64,000 nucleotides of DNA from Clostridia bacterium. GTDB taxonomy: Bacteria > Bacillota > Clostridia > Oscillospirales > CAG-272. The stretch's first letter is position 1, and every line of letters begins with the position of its first letter. The stretch covers positions 71,655 to 135,654 of the forward strand of contig JAGALA010000054.1 of the NCBI GenBank assembly GCA_017625935.1, given 5' to 3'. Below the pieces are notes generated by a model that was not told the origin of the DNA, did not search any database, and was given only the letters and a program-made list of their open reading frames with translations. This document shows positions 1 to 9,269 of the stretch, one piece after another. The position numbers and the translations under genes were made by a program.

Positions 1-540
1 TTGACTGCTTGTGCAGATGATATGAAAAAATCAAGAGAGGTTGCATTCCTCGGTATTATCAGCGCCCTTGGCGTTGTGATTTTGTTTCTCGGCGCTATCG
101 TAGATGTGCTCGATATGACCGCCGCTGTTTTTGCCGCACTTATGCTCCTTATCGCATGGCAGGAGCTTCGGTACAAGGCGGTTTTGGTCTATTTTGTAAC
201 CGCGATAATTTCATTCTTTTTTGTGATGTTTAGCATATTACCCGCGGTGGAGTATCTGATTTTCGGGCTTTATCCTATCTTAAAGCCGCTAATTGAAAAG
301 ACCCCAAAGGTGCTTGCATATGTCCTCAAGGGTATATATATTGTGCTCGCAAGCGTGGGCAGCGTGCTCGTTATGTATTTCTTTGTTCCTGCCTCAATAG
401 AAAAGCCTTATATGATTGCGGTTTATATTTTAATGTTCGCCGCTGTTATCGTTCTTTTCGATGTGCTTATGGCAAAATTCAAAAAATACTATGTATTAAA
501 GCTGAGACGCATTTTGAGAATAGATAGATTTTTTAGATAA
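1..540 (+). CDS. Hypothetical integral membrane protein, 5' end possibly outside the window
   Basis: The reading frame is open from the first base, so the true start may lie upstream. An in-frame ATG at 22 (MKKSREVAFLG) would give 172 residues but has no clear ribosome site. The product is almost entirely hydrophobic, with about five membrane segments and a basic C-terminal tail (KLRRILRIDRFFR), so it should sit in the cytoplasmic membrane with a cytoplasmic tail. Its layout recalls small ECF-type substrate-binding membrane proteins, but I see no diagnostic motif and assign no function. It is followed by a strong terminator and is not co-transcribed with yicC. Confidence 0.7.
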   Translation: MTACADDMKKSREVAFLGIISALGVVILFLGAIVDVLDMTAAVFAALMLLIAWQELRYKAVLVYFVTAIISFFFVMFSILPAVEYLIFGLYPILKPLIEKTPKVLAYVLKGIYIVLASVGSVLVMYFFVPASIEKPYMIAVYILMFAAVIVLFDVLMAKFKKYYVLKLRRILRIDRFFR

Positions 541-560
541 TATCACTAACAAAATACACA

Positions 561-588
561 AAAAACACGGCCTTATCGCCGTGTTTTT
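561..588 (+). terminator. Intrinsic terminator after the first gene
   Basis: A perfect 11-bp stem (561-571 with 578-588) has a 6-nt loop and ends in five T. It separates the membrane-protein gene from the yicC operon. Confidence 0.9.
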
Positions 589-618
589 ATTCATTCATAC
601 AATAATTCAAGAAAAAAG

Positions 619-647
619 TTGACAATTTATTTTATATAATGTAAAAT
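619..647 (+). promoter_or_regulatory. Sigma-A promoter of the yicC operon
   Basis: TTGACA at 619-624 and TAAAAT at 642-647 are separated by 17 bp. The site lies about 45 bp before the yicC start and right after a terminator, so it is the likely head of the long housekeeping operon. Confidence 0.85.
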
Positions 648-690
648 TATTATGTACATTTATGTTATATATAATAAAGGACGGACAAAT

Positions 691-1578
691 ATGTTTAGAA
701 GTATGACTGCCTTTGGCAGAGCGAGAGAAACCGTTAGCGGAAAGGATATCACGGCTGAAATTAAGTCGGTCAACAACAGATACCTCGACTGCACGGTGAA
801 AATCACGAAGCTTTATAGCTTCCTTGAGGAAAAAATCAAAAAATATCTTCTTGAAAAGGGAATTACAAGAGGTAAGGTTGAGGTTTATATTTCCGTTGAT
901 CAGCTTGAGCAGGCAGGCGTTGAAATTAACCTTGATACCGCGTACGCGCACTCGTACATAGAGGCGCTAAAGAAATTACGCGACACCTTTGACTTAAAGG
1001 ACGATATCTCCGTTTCTCGCGTTGCAATGAACAAGGATATTTTCACGGTGAAAAAGCCCGAGGACGATATCGAGGGTGACTGGGCGGATATCAAGTCCGT
1101 GCTTGACAAGGCAATTGACACCTTCCTTGAAAGACGAAGCGAGGAGGGCGAAAACCTTTACAAAAACATCGTTGAAAAAATCGACAACATCAAGGGCTAT
1201 CTTAGTGTTATCGAGAAAAACTCCGAGAGCGATATTAAGGGCTACGCCTCAAAGCTTGAGGATAGGATTTTGAAATTCTTGAACGATAACTCGGTTCAGA
1301 TAGACGAGCAGAGGATTTTAACAGAGGTTGCAATTTTTGCGGATAAGGTTGCAATCGATGAAGAGCTTGTGCGCTTAAACAGCCACTTCCAAGCGTTTTA
1401 CGGTATTGCAGAGTCGGGTGAGCCCGCGGGCAGAAAGCTTGATTTCTTGCTTCAGGAAATGAACCGAGAGACAAACACAATTGGTTCAAAGGCTTCAAAT
1501 ACCGAAACGGCGCATTTGGTGGTGAACATTAAGAACGAGCTCGAAAAAATCAGAGAGCAAATTCAAAATATTGAGTAA
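691..1578 (+). CDS. yicC: YicC family endoribonuclease
   Basis: A 295-residue YicC protein, full length for the family. The N-terminus MFRSMTAFGRA and the C-terminal block GRKLDFLLQEMNRETNTIGS (within the DUF1732 part) are the family signatures. Members are metal-dependent endoribonucleases tied to RNA turnover and stress. A longer frame opens at 652, but the AAAGGA site at 676-681 serves the ATG at 691 and the family always begins MxxSMTGF-like, so I chose 691. It heads the operon yicC-remA-gmk-rpoZ-priA, a classical Firmicute order, and lies directly behind a near-consensus promoter. Confidence 0.95.
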   Translation: MFRSMTAFGRARETVSGKDITAEIKSVNNRYLDCTVKITKLYSFLEEKIKKYLLEKGITRGKVEVYISVDQLEQAGVEINLDTAYAHSYIEALKKLRDTFDLKDDISVSRVAMNKDIFTVKKPEDDIEGDWADIKSVLDKAIDTFLERRSEEGENLYKNIVEKIDNIKGYLSVIEKNSESDIKGYASKLEDRILKFLNDNSVQIDEQRILTEVAIFADKVAIDEELVRLNSHFQAFYGIAESGEPAGRKLDFLLQEMNRETNTIGSKASNTETAHLVVNIKNELEKIREQIQNIE

Positions 1579-1583
1579 GAAGT

Positions 1584-1847
1584 ATGAAATTTGTAAATAT
1601 CGGCTTTAACAATATGATTCTTGATACGCGCATCGTTGCCGTTATCTCGCCCGAATCCGCACCTGCAAAAAGAATGGTTGGCGAGGCGAAGGACAGCGCG
1701 CGTATAATAGATTGCACAGGCGGTCGCCGCACAAAATCGGTTATCGTTACCGACACGGATCACGTTATTTTATGCGCGCTTTCGTGTGAGGCACTTTACA
1801 CACGACTAAACGATAATAAAAATGACGATAATGGAGATAGGATATGA
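1584..1847 (+). CDS. remA: RemA-like extracellular matrix regulator (DUF370)
   Basis: An 87-residue RemA/DUF370 protein, the usual size. The family signatures MKFVNIGFNNMI near the start and RMVGEAKDSARIIDCTGGRR in the middle are visible. In Bacillus subtilis RemA is a DNA-binding activator of biofilm matrix and osmoprotection genes. In Clostridia it is nearly always found between yicC and gmk, as here, and its target genes are unknown in this lineage. It starts 5 nt after yicC and overlaps the gmk start by 4 nt (ATGA at 1844-1847), so it is translationally coupled to gmk. The very C-terminus is short, polar and variable. Confidence 0.93.
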   Translation: MKFVNIGFNNMILDTRIVAVISPESAPAKRMVGEAKDSARIIDCTGGRRTKSVIVTDTDHVILCALSCEALYTRLNDNKNDDNGDRI

Positions 1848-2452
1848 GAAAGGGACTATTGTTTATTGTTTCGGGCCCTGCGGGCAGTGGCAAGGGCACA
1901 GTTGTTAACACGCTTGTGAAAAACCACCCCGAAATTTTCCTCTCCGTCTCCGCAACAACAAGAAAACCGCGTCCCGGTGAGGAGCACGGCGTTCACTATT
2001 ACTACATTTCAAAGGAAGAATTTGAAGAGAAAATTAAGAACGGTCAGATGCTCGAATACACAACCTATAGCGGCAACTACTACGGCACGCCTCTTAAGGA
2101 AATCGAGGAGGCAATGGAGAGGGGTAAGGATATTATCCTTGAAATTGAGGTTGACGGTGGCATGCAGGTTAAGAAAAAGCTGCCCGACTCCGCGGTGACT
2201 GTTATGCTGACTCCGCCCGACAGAGAGGTGCTCGAAGCCAGACTTCGCGGCAGAGGCACGGAAACCGAGGACGTTATAAGGTGGCGTCTTGAGCGTGCTA
2301 AGGAGGAGATTTTGCTCCTTCCCGATTATGACTACTCGGTTGTAAACGAGGACGGCAAGAGCGATTTATGTGCTGAGGCTTTATATAAAATTATTCAGGC
2401 TGAGCACCAAAGAACAAAATACACAAAGACAATTATTGAAAAATTTATATAA
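1844..2452 (+). CDS. gmk: Guanylate kinase
   Basis: A 202-residue guanylate kinase that phosphorylates GMP to GDP with ATP in the cytoplasm. The P-loop GPAGSGKGT is at residues 11-19, the GMP-binding block SVSATTRKPRPGE follows at about 37-49, and the lid region RLRGRGTETEDVI is near residue 130. Length and motifs are standard. The ATG overlaps the remA stop, and rpoZ follows after 15 nt, as in most Firmicutes. Confidence 0.98.
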   Translation: MRKGLLFIVSGPAGSGKGTVVNTLVKNHPEIFLSVSATTRKPRPGEEHGVHYYYISKEEFEEKIKNGQMLEYTTYSGNYYGTPLKEIEEAMERGKDIILEIEVDGGMQVKKKLPDSAVTVMLTPPDREVLEARLRGRGTETEDVIRWRLERAKEEILLLPDYDYSVVNEDGKSDLCAEALYKIIQAEHQRTKYTKTIIEKFI

Positions 2453-2467
2453 GACAAGGAGAAAAAT

Positions 2468-2956
2468 ATGCTTTATCCATCAATTCAAGAGCTTTTGAAA
2501 TCAACAGAGAAGAACGGCGAGGAGCGCCTCAACAAATATTCCATTACTATGGTTACCGCTAAGTGCGCGCGCGTTATCACAAACGAGTACGCAGAGCAAT
2601 GCTACTTGGCAAACAAGAAGGGCAAAAACGATGACGGCACAACTGTAAAGAAGGAATATAAGGACGAAAAGAGTGTTAAAAACGCACTTCGCGAAATGGC
2701 TGCGGGTGAGTTTGAAATTTACCTTCCGGGCGATGAGGGCTACGAGGATTCTTTGGTTGAAATTAAGAACTATCAAGAGCCGAAGGAAGAAAACGTTTTC
2801 GTAAAGCCAACTAAGGTTGAAGCACACGAGGACGACGAGGATGAGGACGATTTCGATGAGGAAATCGACGACGAGGAAATGTCCACAGAGGAATTAATGG
2901 GCGCAACAGGCGTGTTTGACGATGATAGCGGCTATACAATCGAGGACGCTGAATAA
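2468..2956 (+). CDS. rpoZ: RNA polymerase omega subunit with long acidic tail
   Basis: The first 75 residues match omega: MLYPSIQELL, then KYSITMVTAKCARVITN, the conserved block that clamps the beta-prime C-terminus. Position between gmk and priA confirms the call. At 162 residues it is about twice the usual 65-90. The extra part includes a stretch from about residue 118 that is extremely acidic (a run of E/D such as HEDDEDEDDFDEEIDDEEM). Long acidic omega tails occur in some Clostridia and their role is not known. Start is supported by AAGGAG 5 nt upstream. Confidence 0.88.
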   Translation: MLYPSIQELLKSTEKNGEERLNKYSITMVTAKCARVITNEYAEQCYLANKKGKNDDGTTVKKEYKDEKSVKNALREMAAGEFEIYLPGDEGYEDSLVEIKNYQEPKEENVFVKPTKVEAHEDDEDEDDFDEEIDDEEMSTEELMGATGVFDDDSGYTIEDAE

Positions 2957-2990
2957 TTTAGCAGAAAAATAAAAATCAAGGAGGCGCAGT

Positions 2991-5498
2991 ATGTGCGGTG
3001 AGTATATAAAAGTTCATATTCTTGATGTGCCATACCACGCCGACCGTGAATATACCTACTACGTGCCAAACGAGTTTCGCGAGGAGATAGAGCTTGGCAC
3101 ATCGGTTGTTGTCCCCTTCGGTCGCTCCGACAGACAAAAAACCGCAATAGTAACAAGCGTGGAAATTAGTCAAACGGAAAAAATCAGCTCGTTTATAAAG
3201 CCGATTTCGTCCGTGCTTTCAGACCTTTTAAAGCTAAGTGGCGAAATGCTTGAATTATGCTTTTTTATGAAAAACCGCACCCTTTGCACAATCGGTGAAG
3301 CGGTAAAATCAATCATTCCGTCGCTTGTTATGACAAAAACGCGCCAAAGATATTTTGCCATCGAAACGTCAAAACAGCTTGACCCTATGTCAAGACAGCT
3401 GTACGATTATATTTCGTTAAACGGCGGAGTGGACGACAAGCATCTTAGCGTTAAATTTGAAAACAGTGAGCTTACCCTTTCGCGCCTTATCAAAATGGGT
3501 GTGCTTTCCAAGGAAACCTTTATCTCGGAGGATGACAAAAATAAGTACGAGGCAAGGGTTTTTCTTGCGGTTTCAAAGGAAGAAGCACTTTTAGTGGCAG
3601 ACGGACGCGGAGATATTAAGCTGAGGAGCAAGACCCACGCCGAGATTTTGCGCTATCTTTGTGAGTACGATGAGCTGACAGATAAGCAGCTATATGAGGA
3701 TGTGCCTTGCCAAAAATCGCAGCTCGATTCGCTATCTTCAAAGGGACTTATAAAAATCGAAAAGCAAGAAATTTTAAGGGATCCGTATGCGCTCCTTAAA
3801 AGCTCAGCCGATGAAAAAAAGGATATCACCTTAAACGAGGAGCAGACGGCGGCTTTTGAAAAGCTGCGTGCGCTATATTCTGAAAAAGCACCGAGGGGTG
3901 CACTTCTTTACGGCGTAACAGGTAGCGGAAAAACGAGCGTCATTAAAAAAATGATTGACGAGGTTATAAATGACGGACGCGGAGTGATTATCCTCGTGCC
4001 CGAGATTTCCTTAACACCGCAAACCGTTTCCGTTTTCGCTTCATACTACAAGGAGCGCGTTGCGGTTATCCACTCGTCTCTTTCGGCTGGAGAGCGCTTT
4101 GACACCTACAAAAAAATCTCAAGGGGAGAGGCGAGCATCGTTATCGGCACTCGCTCCGCAATCTTTGCGCCCCTTAAAAATATAGGTATGATTGTTATCG
4201 ACGAGGAGCAGGAGCATACCTATAAATCAGATACAAACCCGAAATATAGCGCACACGATATTGCAAGATTCAGGTGCGCTAAAAATAATGCACTTATGCT
4301 TCTTGCATCGGCAACGCCCTCACTCGAGTCCTTCTATAAGGCGAAGGGTGGCACTTATACGCTTGTTGAAATGAAAAAGCGATATGGGGATGCGGTTTTG
4401 CCCGATGTTATAATTACCGATATGCGCAAGGAGCGCGCAAGAGGAAACTCAAGCCCGTACAGCAAAAAGCTCGCAGAGTATCTTTTGCGTACCAAAGAAG
4501 ACCAAAAGCAGTCAATCCTCTTTCTGAACCGCCGCGGATATCTCTCGTCCGTCAGCTGTCAAAGCTGTGGCGAGGCTTTGGAGTGTCCGCATTGCTCCGT
4601 TGCGCTTACATACCATTCGTATAAGAAAATTAACGAGGAAATAAACGCCTCAAACGCACACGAGGTGCTTGAAAAAAGCGGTGTGCTCCGTTGTCACTAC
4701 TGCGGTTACCGTATGCGCTTGCCCGAAAAATGCAAGTGCGGAGAAAGTGATTTCAGCTACGTTGGCTTCGGCACTCAACGCGCGGAGGAAGCCCTTGTCG
4801 ATATGATTCCCGACATAAAAACGCTTCGCTTGGATGCGGACACAACGACGTCGAAATCATCGTACGAGAAAATCCTCGGAGAATTTAAAAATAAGCAGGC
4901 AGACACGCTAATCGGCACACAAATGGTAACAAAGGGACACGATTTTCCGCTCGTTACCTTAGTCGGTGTTATGCTTGCTGACACTATGCTATATACAAGC
5001 GACTATCGCGCAAGCGAGCATACCTTTTCTATGATCACTCAGGTTATAGGCAGGGCAGGGCGCGCACGCGACCGCGGTGTTGCCATAATTCAAACCAATT
5101 CACCAAACGACCAAACCTTAATCCTTGCCGCAAACCAGGATTATGATGCGTTTTACGAAAACGAAATAAAGATAAGAAGCGCCTATACCTTCCCGCCGTT
5201 TTGCGACATCGCGCTGATAAACATCTCAGCAGGTGATGAAATGGCGCTGAATACGTTATCGGGTGAGGTTTTCTCAAGGCTCCAAGAGGAGCTGACAAAT
5301 GCGGGTGCACCCGCATACGTTTACGGTCCGTTTGAAGCGCCGATATACAAGGCGCAGGGCAGATACCGCAAAAGAATAATTATAAAATGCAAATTAAACA
5401 GCCAAACACGTGAGCTGTTTTCAAAAATATATACGGAATTTTCATCGAGGGGCGAAAAGAGGTTTATATCAATTGACTTTAATCCCTCGTCTTTATAA
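2991..5498 (+). CDS. priA: Primosomal replication-restart helicase PriA
   Basis: An 835-residue PriA. The N-terminal DNA-binding domain (about 1-200) precedes a superfamily 2 helicase core with Walker A GVTGSGKT near residue 310 and Walker B IDEEQEHTY near 404. Zinc-binding cysteines follow in CQSCGEALECPHCS and CHYCGYRMRLPEKCKC around 520-585, then the GIGTQ-like block GFGTQRAEE. PriA reloads DnaB at stalled forks and recombination intermediates. The usual DEEH box reads DEEQ here. Start at 2991 follows AAGGAGG. It lies in the standard order before def and fmt, 9 nt from def. Confidence 0.97.
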   Translation: MCGEYIKVHILDVPYHADREYTYYVPNEFREEIELGTSVVVPFGRSDRQKTAIVTSVEISQTEKISSFIKPISSVLSDLLKLSGEMLELCFFMKNRTLCTIGEAVKSIIPSLVMTKTRQRYFAIETSKQLDPMSRQLYDYISLNGGVDDKHLSVKFENSELTLSRLIKMGVLSKETFISEDDKNKYEARVFLAVSKEEALLVADGRGDIKLRSKTHAEILRYLCEYDELTDKQLYEDVPCQKSQLDSLSSKGLIKIEKQEILRDPYALLKSSADEKKDITLNEEQTAAFEKLRALYSEKAPRGALLYGVTGSGKTSVIKKMIDEVINDGRGVIILVPEISLTPQTVSVFASYYKERVAVIHSSLSAGERFDTYKKISRGEASIVIGTRSAIFAPLKNIGMIVIDEEQEHTYKSDTNPKYSAHDIARFRCAKNNALMLLASATPSLESFYKAKGGTYTLVEMKKRYGDAVLPDVIITDMRKERARGNSSPYSKKLAEYLLRTKEDQKQSILFLNRRGYLSSVSCQSCGEALECPHCSVALTYHSYKKINEEINASNAHEVLEKSGVLRCHYCGYRMRLPEKCKCGESDFSYVGFGTQRAEEALVDMIPDIKTLRLDADTTTSKSSYEKILGEFKNKQADTLIGTQMVTKGHDFPLVTLVGVMLADTMLYTSDYRASEHTFSMITQVIGRAGRARDRGVAIIQTNSPNDQTLILAANQDYDAFYENEIKIRSAYTFPPFCDIALINISAGDEMALNTLSGEVFSRLQEELTNAGAPAYVYGPFEAPIYKAQGRYRKRIIIKCKLNSQTRELFSKIYTEFSSRGEKRFISIDFNPSSL

Positions 5499-5507
5499 GG
5501 AGTTAAA

Positions 5508-5978
5508 ATGGCAGTACTTAAGATTGTTACAGAAAGCGAAAACGAGGAGTTTTTGAGAAAAAAGAGCCGTGAGGTGACTGAAATCACACCAAGAATCACA
5601 ACATTGATTGACGATATGGTGGAAACTATGCGCGCGGCAAACGGCTGTGGCTTGGCGGCTGTGCAGGTTGGCGTTTTGCGCCGTATAGTCGTTATCGAAA
5701 CGGAGGAGGGGCTCTTTGAGTTTATAAACCCTGTTATAACAAGAAAAAGCGGCACACAGGAGGGGGCAGAGGGCTGTCTTTCCTTGCCCGGCAAATGGGG
5801 CAAAACAAAGCGTCCGCAGTGCGTAACGGTTGAAGCGCTTGACATAAACGGAAATAAGATCGAGGTGACGGGCTTTGACCTCCTTGCCAAGGCAATGTGC
5901 CACGAGATTGACCACCTTGACGGAATTTTATACACAGATAAGGTTATAAAAATGTTAGAGGCGGATGAGGTAGAATGA
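5508..5978 (+). CDS. def: Peptide deformylase
   Basis: A 156-residue peptide deformylase, which removes the N-formyl group from nascent proteins. The three motifs are intact: GCGLAAVQVG (46-55), EGCLS (88-92) and HEIDH (132-136). C90, H132 and H136 are the metal ligands and E133 the catalytic glutamate. The stop overlaps the fmt start by 4 nt (ATGA), so deformylase and the formyltransferase that makes its substrate are coupled. Confidence 0.98.
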   Translation: MAVLKIVTESENEEFLRKKSREVTEITPRITTLIDDMVETMRAANGCGLAAVQVGVLRRIVVIETEEGLFEFINPVITRKSGTQEGAEGCLSLPGKWGKTKRPQCVTVEALDINGNKIEVTGFDLLAKAMCHEIDHLDGILYTDKVIKMLEADEVE

Positions 5979-6901
5979 GAATACTTTTTATGGGCACGCC
6001 CGATTTTGCCGCCGCTAACCTGAAAGCAATATACGAAAGCGGCGAGGAAATTGTCGGCGTTGTTACAACTCCCGACAAGCCGAGGGGAAGGGGAATGGTA
6101 TTAACCCCAAGCCCTGTAAAAGCGTACGCGCTTGAAAAAAATCTTAACGTATATCAGCCGCTTACCTTAAAGGACGGCGCGTTTCTTGATACGTTAAATG
6201 AATTAAAGCCCGAATTAATTATCGTCGTTGCATACGGCAAGATTTTACCAAGCTACGTCCTTGATTACCCGAAATACGCGTGCATAAACGCGCACGCATC
6301 AATTTTGCCAAGGTACCGAGGGGCTGCACCCATTCAGCGTGCCATCATTGACGGCGAGAGTGAGACGGGCGTCAGCATAATGAAAATGGATGTTGGGCTT
6401 GACACAGGCGACGTTATTCTTATAAACAAGGTATCAATAGAAAAAGACGATAACTTTGAAGCAGTTCACGATAAGCTTGTCGTAGCCGCAAGTGAGGGTC
6501 TTATCGAAGCGATAAAGCGCTTTGAAGACGGAACGGTCAGCTACACAAAGCAGGGCGAGGACTTTACCTACGCGGAGAAAATCACCAAGCAGGACTGCTT
6601 AATTGATTTTGACAAGGATGCGTGCGCGGTTCACAACCAAATAAGAGGCCTTAGCCCAATACCTGTTGCGTTTACAAAAATGAGCGACGGAAAGATACTG
6701 AAGGTCACAAAATCACACACGTCCCCCACCGATTTCACAGGTGAAAGCGGCGAGGTTGTTTCCTTGGACGGCGGAATTTTCGTTAAATGCAAGAGGGGCA
6801 CGGTTGTCCTTGACGAGGTCATCCCCGAGGGCAAGGGGAAAATGAGTGCCGCTTCGTTTATAAACGGCAGAAAAATCGCAGTAGGCGATATTTTAGGATA
6901 A
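5975..6901 (+). CDS. fmt: Methionyl-tRNA formyltransferase
   Basis: A 308-residue enzyme that formylates initiator Met-tRNA with 10-formyl-THF. It opens with MRILFMGTPDFAA. The hydrolase-like catalytic triad is N105, H107 (in NAHASILPRYRGAAPI) and D143 (in GLDTGD). The C-terminal OB-like tRNA-binding domain follows from about residue 205. Length and motifs are standard. Coupled to def by an ATGA overlap and followed by rsmB after 21 nt. Confidence 0.98.
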   Translation: MRILFMGTPDFAAANLKAIYESGEEIVGVVTTPDKPRGRGMVLTPSPVKAYALEKNLNVYQPLTLKDGAFLDTLNELKPELIIVVAYGKILPSYVLDYPKYACINAHASILPRYRGAAPIQRAIIDGESETGVSIMKMDVGLDTGDVILINKVSIEKDDNFEAVHDKLVVAASEGLIEAIKRFEDGTVSYTKQGEDFTYAEKITKQDCLIDFDKDACAVHNQIRGLSPIPVAFTKMSDGKILKVTKSHTSPTDFTGESGEVVSLDGGIFVKCKRGTVVLDEVIPEGKGKMSAASFINGRKIAVGDILG

Positions 6902-6922
6902 AATTCAGAAGGGAGAGGGAAA

Positions 6923-8227
6923 ATGTTCAATCCAAGACAAGGCGCGCTTAATTCACTTATAAAGTGGGAAGAAAACGGCGTTTTTTCAAATCTTGAATTA
7001 AATACCGTCATTTCACGCACGGACGCGCCAAGAAACGATATTTCCCTTTATACCCTTTTGTTCCTCGGCGTTATCGAAAAAAGAATGCTCCTTGATTTCA
7101 TTATCGCCAAATATTCGCGCATACCCTTAGAGGAAATAGACACACAAACAAAAAATGCGCTCCGCTTGGGAATTTATCAGCTTTTGTTTACCGATAAAAT
7201 TCCCGATTACAGCGCGGTTGACGAAAGTGTAAGCCTTGCCTCAAAAAAGACAAGGGGCTTTGTCAACGCAATTTTGAGGAGCTTTTTAAGAGATAATAAA
7301 AAAATAGATTTACCAAGTGACAAGTGGGAGAAAGCTTCAATTGAAGCGTCAATGCCAAAGGAGATAATAGACATTTTTGTCAGCTCCTACGGCGAGGACT
7401 GCGCATATGAGCTATGTAGGCTCGAGCAAAAAAAATCACCGCTTTGCTTGCGCGTGAACACCTTGAAAACAACCGCCGATGAAATTGTCGATATGATTTT
7501 AGCGCGCGCAGGCGTTTGCGAAAAATCAAAGCTCGCACGCGATATAGTAAAAACGGATTTGCCGATTTCTCAGCTTGATGATTTAATTTCAAGCGGTCTT
7601 GTCTTTGTGCAGGACGAGTCCTCGCGCATTGCAAGTGAGGTTTTGGCGGCGGAGCGCGGCGACACCGTTGCCGACGTTTGCGCGTGTCCCGGCGGCAAGA
7701 GCTTTAGTATTGCAATTGATATGCAAAACGAGGGTGCACTCTATGCCTCTGACCTACACGAAAGCAAGCTTTCCTTAGTAACAAAGGGATCAAAGCGCCT
7801 CGGCATTGACATCATTTCAACAAGGGTTCAAAATGCAAAGGAATACAAGCCCGAGGGTGACATTTTGTTTGACAAAATTCTTTGCGACGTGCCCTGCTCG
7901 GGTCTTGGCGTTATCTTTAAGAAGCCTGATATAAAATATAAATCAACCGATGCATACAAAAATTTACCGAGCGTTCAGTACGAGATTTTGTGTGCATCGT
8001 CTAAATTCCTTAAGCGCGGCGGCGTGCTCGTTTACTCAACCTGTACGTTAAATCGCGCGGAGAATGAAGCAAATATAGAAAAATTTTTGCTTGAAAACAA
8101 GGACTTTGAACCGTATGATTTCGAGCTTGGCGATATAAAATCGAAATGTGGGGCGTACACCTTTTTCCCACATATAACCGAAACTGACGGATTTTTCGTT
8201 GCAAGACTCAGAAAAAAGGATGAATAG
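6923..8227 (+). CDS. rsmB: 16S rRNA (cytosine-967 C5)-methyltransferase RsmB
   Basis: A 434-residue RsmB. The N-terminal NusB-like RNA-binding domain covers about 1-135. The Rossmann methyltransferase domain carries the SAM motif DVCACPGGKS near 250, and the two working cysteines lie in DVPCSGLG (about 320) and YSTCT (about 370). The enzyme makes m5C967 in 16S rRNA. Start follows GGGAGAGGG. The 3' end overlaps the next gene rlmN by 8 nt, so the two rRNA methylases are likely coupled. Confidence 0.96.
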   Translation: MFNPRQGALNSLIKWEENGVFSNLELNTVISRTDAPRNDISLYTLLFLGVIEKRMLLDFIIAKYSRIPLEEIDTQTKNALRLGIYQLLFTDKIPDYSAVDESVSLASKKTRGFVNAILRSFLRDNKKIDLPSDKWEKASIEASMPKEIIDIFVSSYGEDCAYELCRLEQKKSPLCLRVNTLKTTADEIVDMILARAGVCEKSKLARDIVKTDLPISQLDDLISSGLVFVQDESSRIASEVLAAERGDTVADVCACPGGKSFSIAIDMQNEGALYASDLHESKLSLVTKGSKRLGIDIISTRVQNAKEYKPEGDILFDKILCDVPCSGLGVIFKKPDIKYKSTDAYKNLPSVQYEILCASSKFLKRGGVLVYSTCTLNRAENEANIEKFLLENKDFEPYDFELGDIKSKCGAYTFFPHITETDGFFVARLRKKDE

Positions 8228-9269
8228 CACAGAAATGAAAATCGATATTTTATCACTCTCACTTAGCGAGCTGACTGAAAAAATTATAGAAATCGGCGAG
8301 CCGAAATTCCGTGCTAAGCAGATTTTTGATTGGCTATGCAAGGGCGCGTGGGACGAGGAAATGAAGAATATTCCAAAAGCACTTCGCCTGAAGCTGAACG
8401 AATACTTCTTTTATCCGCTCCCAACTATCGAAAGAAAGCTCGTTTCCAAAATAGACGGCACGCAAAAATACCTTTTCAAGCTATACGACGGTGAGCTTAT
8501 CGAGTCGGTGTTTATGCGCTATCAGCACGGAAACACCCTTTGCATCTCCTCTCAGGTCGGATGCCGTATGGGCTGTAAATTTTGCGCTTCAACCTTGCTT
8601 GGAAGGACAAGAGATTTATACCCGTCAGAAATGCTCGGTCAGATTATCGCCGCCGAAAAGGACACGGGTGAGCGCATTTCAAACGTAGTTATGATGGGAA
8701 TTGGCGAGCCGCTTGATAACTACGATAACACAATCAAGTTCTTAAAGCTCGTCTCAAGCGACGACGGATTAAATATAGGACTACGCCACATTTCCGTTTC
8801 TACCTGCGGCTTGGTTGACAAGATTGAAAGATTAAGCTCGGAAAATTTACCCGTGACCCTTTCAATTTCCTTGCACGCGTACGACAATAGCGTAAGAGAC
8901 GAAATAATGCCTGTAAATAAGAAGTACCCAATTGAGATTTTGCTTGGGGCGTGTCAAAAATACTTTGAGAAAACCTCACGCCGTATTTCGTTTGAATATA
9001 CCTTAATAGCAGGCAAAAACGATACTGTCGAGGGTGCTTGCCGCTTGGCAGCCATAATAAAAAAATACATAAAATCACCGTGTCACGTGAATCTGATACC
9101 GCTTAACGAGGTCAAGGAAACAAAGCTTGAAACCTCAAAAAACGTGACTAATTTTAAGAATAAGCTTTTGTCCCTCGGCATTAATGCAACGGTTAGAAGG
9201 CGCTTGGGCGCTGACATCAACGCATCGTGCGGACAGCTAAGAAAAGGCGCAAAGGAGGTTAACCAATGA
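8220..9269 (+). CDS. rlmN: Dual-specificity 23S rRNA/tRNA methyltransferase RlmN (radical SAM)
   Basis: RlmN makes m2A at A2503 of 23S rRNA and at A37 of some tRNAs. The radical-SAM cluster motif CRMGCKFC (CxxxCxxC) is at about 114-121. The methylated cysteine is in the C-terminal ASCGQL near 336, and the partner motif GIGEPLDNY is present. I chose ATG 8220 (overlapping the rsmB stop) and the next candidate is 8235 (MKIDILSL). Neither has an ideally spaced ribosome site, so the start is uncertain by five codons. The 3' end overlaps stp by 4 nt (ATGA). Confidence 0.96.
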   Translation: MNSTEMKIDILSLSLSELTEKIIEIGEPKFRAKQIFDWLCKGAWDEEMKNIPKALRLKLNEYFFYPLPTIERKLVSKIDGTQKYLFKLYDGELIESVFMRYQHGNTLCISSQVGCRMGCKFCASTLLGRTRDLYPSEMLGQIIAAEKDTGERISNVVMMGIGEPLDNYDNTIKFLKLVSSDDGLNIGLRHISVSTCGLVDKIERLSSENLPVTLSISLHAYDNSVRDEIMPVNKKYPIEILLGACQKYFEKTSRRISFEYTLIAGKNDTVEGACRLAAIIKKYIKSPCHVNLIPLNEVKETKLETSKNVTNFKNKLLSLGINATVRRRLGADINASCGQLRKGAKEVNQ

